Below, piece after piece: positions 29,102-31,411 of a stretch of 31,411 nt of DNA; within the stretch, counting starts at the first letter, position 1, and each line of letters begins with the position of its first letter. Both the position numbers and the translations under genes were made by a program. Source of the stretch: JBBSBR01 sp038251135 (GTDB taxonomy: Bacteria > Patescibacteriota > Saccharimonadia > UBA4664); the NCBI GenBank assembly GCA_038251135.1, contig JBBSBR010000009.1:1-31411 (forward strand), in the 5' to 3' direction. A model generated the notes under the pieces. That model did not search any database. It was not told the origin of the DNA and worked only from the letters and a program-made list of their open reading frames with translations.

Positions 29102-29305
29102 ATGGCTTATTCCCACACCAATTCGAAGGGCCAGCAGTATCTGCTTCACCAGAAGGACGTCGAGCTCAAGGGCGGCCGCCTGCAACGCATCTACTTCTTC
29201 GGTAAGAAGCTGAGCGACAAAGGCACGCCGATCGACGTCGTACCAGCCGGTTACTTCGTCAAAGAAAATCCCCGAACCGGTCTTCCCGTCCTCAAAAAAA
29301 GCTAG
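29102..29305 (+). CDS. small conserved CPR protein
   Basis: A 67-residue soluble protein beginning MAYSHTNSKGQQYLLHQKD and ending NPRTGLPVLKKS. I recognise the pattern (a GG-(R/K)-x-Q-x-IY(Y/F)F core and a VPAGYxVxENPRTGLPxLKK tail) as a widespread small protein of Patescibacteria with no assigned function. A strong promoter and AGGA site suggest high expression. No partner is evident. Confidence 0.85.
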   Translation: MAYSHTNSKGQQYLLHQKDVELKGGRLQRIYFFGKKLSDKGTPIDVVPAGYFVKENPRTGLPVLKKS

Positions 29306-29397
29306 AATTCCCGCGGCTGCATCGGGATCGGCTGCTGATGTCAGTCGATCCTTTTGTGTTGTCGCGAAGCTCGTCCGGGTGATAAAGTAGTGAGGAT

Positions 29398-30162
29398 ATG
29401 GCCCATCAGATCCTGCTTAAAGTAGATAACCTCCAAAAAAAGTACCCGGATGGCTTCGAGGCCGTGAAGGGTCTCAGTTTTGAAGTACGCGAGGGCGAGG
29501 TCTTCGGGATACTGGGGCCGAACGGCGCCGGCAAGACGACGACGCTGGAGATGATCGAGGGTTTGCGCGATATTTCGGGCGGGAGCGCCATCCTGGACGG
29601 CCTCGACGTCTCAAAGCAGCCCTACAAAGTTAAGGCGCGCATCGGCATTCAGCTCCAGAGCTCATCGTTTTTCACCAACTTGAGCCTAGTGGAGTTGTTG
29701 CGCCTGTTTAACGATCTCTACGCCGAGGAAAGCGACCCCATGGAGCTTTTGCGCGAGGTCGACTTGGAGGAGAAGGCCAAATCAAAGGTCAAGGATCTCT
29801 CGGGCGGCCAGAAGCAGCGCTTCAGCATTGCCACGACGCTGGTCAACAACCCGGTGGCCATATTTCTCGATGAGCCAACCACCGGCCTCGATCCGCAGGC
29901 CCGCCGCAACCTGTGGGAGCTAATCCGCCAGATCCAGCGCAAAGGCACGACCGTCATCATGACGACGCATTACATGGAAGAAGCCCAGGTTCTCTGCGAC
30001 CGCGTGGCCATTATGGACGAAGGCAAGATCGTGGCGCTCGATACGCCCGAAGTCTTGATCCGCCAACTGCTTGACCGAGGCTTTAAGCCTAGACAGAAGG
30101 TGGAGCTGGCCACGTTAGAAGACGTATTTATCGACCTGACCGGCAAGGAAATCAGGGACTAA
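29398..30162 (+). CDS. ABC transporter ATP-binding protein
   Basis: A 254-residue nucleotide-binding domain of an ABC-2-type exporter. Walker A is GPNGAGKTT (about 41-49), the signature is LSGGQKQRFS and Walker B is AIFLDEPTTGLD; the switch His is in TTHYMEEA. The sequence is of the DrrA/NodI class, with the C-terminal extension LEDVFIDLTGKE. The permease follows after 1 nt. It probably exports a drug, lipid or polysaccharide. Confidence 0.95.
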   Translation: MAHQILLKVDNLQKKYPDGFEAVKGLSFEVREGEVFGILGPNGAGKTTTLEMIEGLRDISGGSAILDGLDVSKQPYKVKARIGIQLQSSSFFTNLSLVELLRLFNDLYAEESDPMELLREVDLEEKAKSKVKDLSGGQKQRFSIATTLVNNPVAIFLDEPTTGLDPQARRNLWELIRQIQRKGTTVIMTTHYMEEAQVLCDRVAIMDEGKIVALDTPEVLIRQLLDRGFKPRQKVELATLEDVFIDLTGKEIRD

Positions 30163-30163
30163 C

Positions 30164-31264
30164 ATGAGCAAGAAACTTCGCGCCTTCTGGGCGCTGACCG
30201 TCGCCTCGTTTAAAATGTATACCCGCAACCGGACGGGTCTCTTCTTTACGCTCTTCATACCGGTTGTGCTATTGATAGTTTTTGGTTTCTTATCGAAGAG
30301 CAGCGGAGCGGGCTCCATTACGGTCAATGTGAATGACAAAGCCAACACCCAGCTCTCCCAAGCCTTCACTAAGAGCGTTATGGGTATTGCGGCCTTCAAA
30401 GTAACCTCCGTGAGCGAATCGGCGGCGGCTGACGAGCTCGGCAAAGGCAAGCTGGATCTGGAAGTCATCATCCCGGGTAATTTCGGCAAGACCGGGCCGG
30501 CCGGCCTTGAGAAGTCCGAGATTATCGCCAACTACAATCAAGCCAAGCCGGCCAACGGCCAGACGGCCAGCCTGATTTTGGGTCAAGTCGTCAGCGGGCT
30601 TAACGCGCAGGCGACCAACGCCGTCACATTGCTCTCGGTCAAGGCTGTCGGCGTCGTAACCAATAATCTGGGCTATATTGATTTTATTCTCCCGGGGATT
30701 ATTGCGCTGTCGATTATGCAGCTTGGTATCTTCAGTGTGGCTTTTGCCTTCGTTTCCTACAAATCGACCGGCGCTTTACGCCGCATTCAGGCGACGCCGA
30801 CTCATGCCATCAACTTTATCGCGGCGCAGGGCGTGACCCGGCTCATAATTGCCTTTGCCCAGGTACTGCTGCTGGTGGGTCTGGGCATTAAATTCTTTGA
30901 TTTTCATATGGTAGGTGATTTCGGAACCTTCCTGTTTGTGGCTCTGCTCGGATCGATCGTCTTTCTCGGGTTCGGATTTGCGGTCGCAGGTTATTCCAAG
31001 GACGAAAACCAGGCCGCACCGATTGCTCAAATTATTCAATTTCCGATGCTGTTCCTGTCCGGTATTTTCTTTCCCCGCGACGCCTTTCCGGCTTGGCTCA
31101 AGACGGTTACCGATTACTTTCCGTTGACGTACTTGAGCGACGGACTGCGTAAAGTCGCCAACGAAGGAGCCCACCTAGCGAACCTGGCTCCCGAGATTTT
31201 GGGGCTTACCGTCTGGGGGATTATTATCTTTGCCGTTGCGGTTCGCGTCTTCCGCTGGGAATAA
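30164..31264 (+). CDS. ABC-2 type transporter permease
   Basis: A 366-residue permease with one N-terminal helix (about 22-42), a large extracytoplasmic domain (about 45-165) and five C-terminal helices, as in YhgE/DrrB-like ABC-2 exporters. The segment YKSTGALRRIQATPTHAINFI is the conserved coupling region, and FPMLFLSGIFFPRDAFPAWL is the typical reentrant motif. It pairs with the ATPase directly upstream. Confidence 0.93.
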   Translation: MSKKLRAFWALTVASFKMYTRNRTGLFFTLFIPVVLLIVFGFLSKSSGAGSITVNVNDKANTQLSQAFTKSVMGIAAFKVTSVSESAAADELGKGKLDLEVIIPGNFGKTGPAGLEKSEIIANYNQAKPANGQTASLILGQVVSGLNAQATNAVTLLSVKAVGVVTNNLGYIDFILPGIIALSIMQLGIFSVAFAFVSYKSTGALRRIQATPTHAINFIAAQGVTRLIIAFAQVLLLVGLGIKFFDFHMVGDFGTFLFVALLGSIVFLGFGFAVAGYSKDENQAAPIAQIIQFPMLFLSGIFFPRDAFPAWLKTVTDYFPLTYLSDGLRKVANEGAHLANLAPEILGLTVWGIIIFAVAVRVFRWE

Positions 31265-31349
31265 AGTTCGCCCAAAAGCCGCCATATCTGGTGATATTGC
31301 CGATGGGTGGTAAACTGATTACATACTATTGACGCTGGAGGATACGCGC

Positions 31350-31411
31350 GTGGGCCGAGAAGGTAAGATACTCATTGGAATTTTAGTAGCAGTGGTCGGC
31401 GGTATGATCGC
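31350..31411 (+). CDS. start of a membrane-anchored protein, cut by the window end
   Basis: GTG at 31350 has GGAGGA (31337-31342) 7 nt upstream. The visible residues MGREGKILIGILVAVVGGMIA form a short cytoplasmic tail and a transmembrane anchor. TGG-TAAACT (31311-31316) is a likely extended -10. The rest lies outside the window, so the function cannot be told. Confidence 0.75.
   Translation, partial: MGREGKILIGILVAVVGGMI

Noticed and set aside
1..31411. Recoded TGA (as in Gracilibacteria/Absconditabacteria)
   Set aside because: TGA ends many well-defined genes here at the expected length, for example at 22797 and 27526.
1..31411. CRISPR arrays, cas genes, IS transposases, rRNA
   Set aside because: I looked for regularly spaced repeats and for these gene families and saw none.

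Overview
The window looks like a chromosomal segment of a Patescibacteria (CPR) genome, most likely a Saccharibacteria/Saccharimonadia relative. I infer this from small conserved proteins that I associate with that group (for example the 67-aa protein at 29102), a heliorhodopsin, a VanW/LexA neighbourhood, very compact genes and many near-leaderless promoters. The standard genetic code fits: TGA works as a stop throughout. No sequence search was run, so the lineage is an inference.

Layout. 1-6130 holds a putative partial gene, an OpgC-like acyltransferase, an alpha/beta hydrolase, a VanW protein, LexA with its promoter/operator and two small genes; three copies of a palindromic GTCCCCAGGGGAT-type element lie after or between them. 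6245-11285 begins with tRNA-Asn(GTT) and continues as an array of small, self-contained cassettes. These carry a PQ-loop-like membrane protein, DUF2087-GNAT, a foreign-looking membrane protein with a hammerhead ribozyme, heliorhodopsin with a serA fragment, and DUF2177-DUF1295. The units are separated by sites that resemble the tRNA 3' end (GAGCCA). In five of these sites a GTT..AA motif lies at exactly the same distance (29 nt from GTT to CCA). Most units also have their own terminator and extended -10 promoter. 11.4-14.1 kb is accessory: a small basic protein, an unknown 107-aa protein followed by a second hammerhead ribozyme behind a pseudoknot-like RNA, a pentapeptide-repeat protein and a small membrane protein. 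14.2-21.9 kb carries housekeeping and stress genes: dienelactone hydrolase, SRAP/HMCES-type DNA repair protein, GH130, a P-loop kinase, an MFS transporter, membrane proteins and an RRM RNA-binding protein.

21.95-27.83 kb is one tightly overlapping operon for an F1-type ATPase: b-like, delta-like, alpha, gamma, beta and a shortened epsilon. Subunits a and c are not in it. The c position is taken by a secreted-type protein with a signal peptide, a beta-rich ectodomain and a C-terminal two-helix hairpin with a c-like RNP loop but no membrane carboxylate. This suggests an F1 motor coupled to something other than proton transport. The window ends with pyrB, the small CPR protein, an ABC exporter pair and the start of a membrane-anchored protein.

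The three most interesting systems are the tRNA-Asn cassette array, the twin ORF-stem-hammerhead modules, and the F1-like ATPase with a non-canonical membrane partner.
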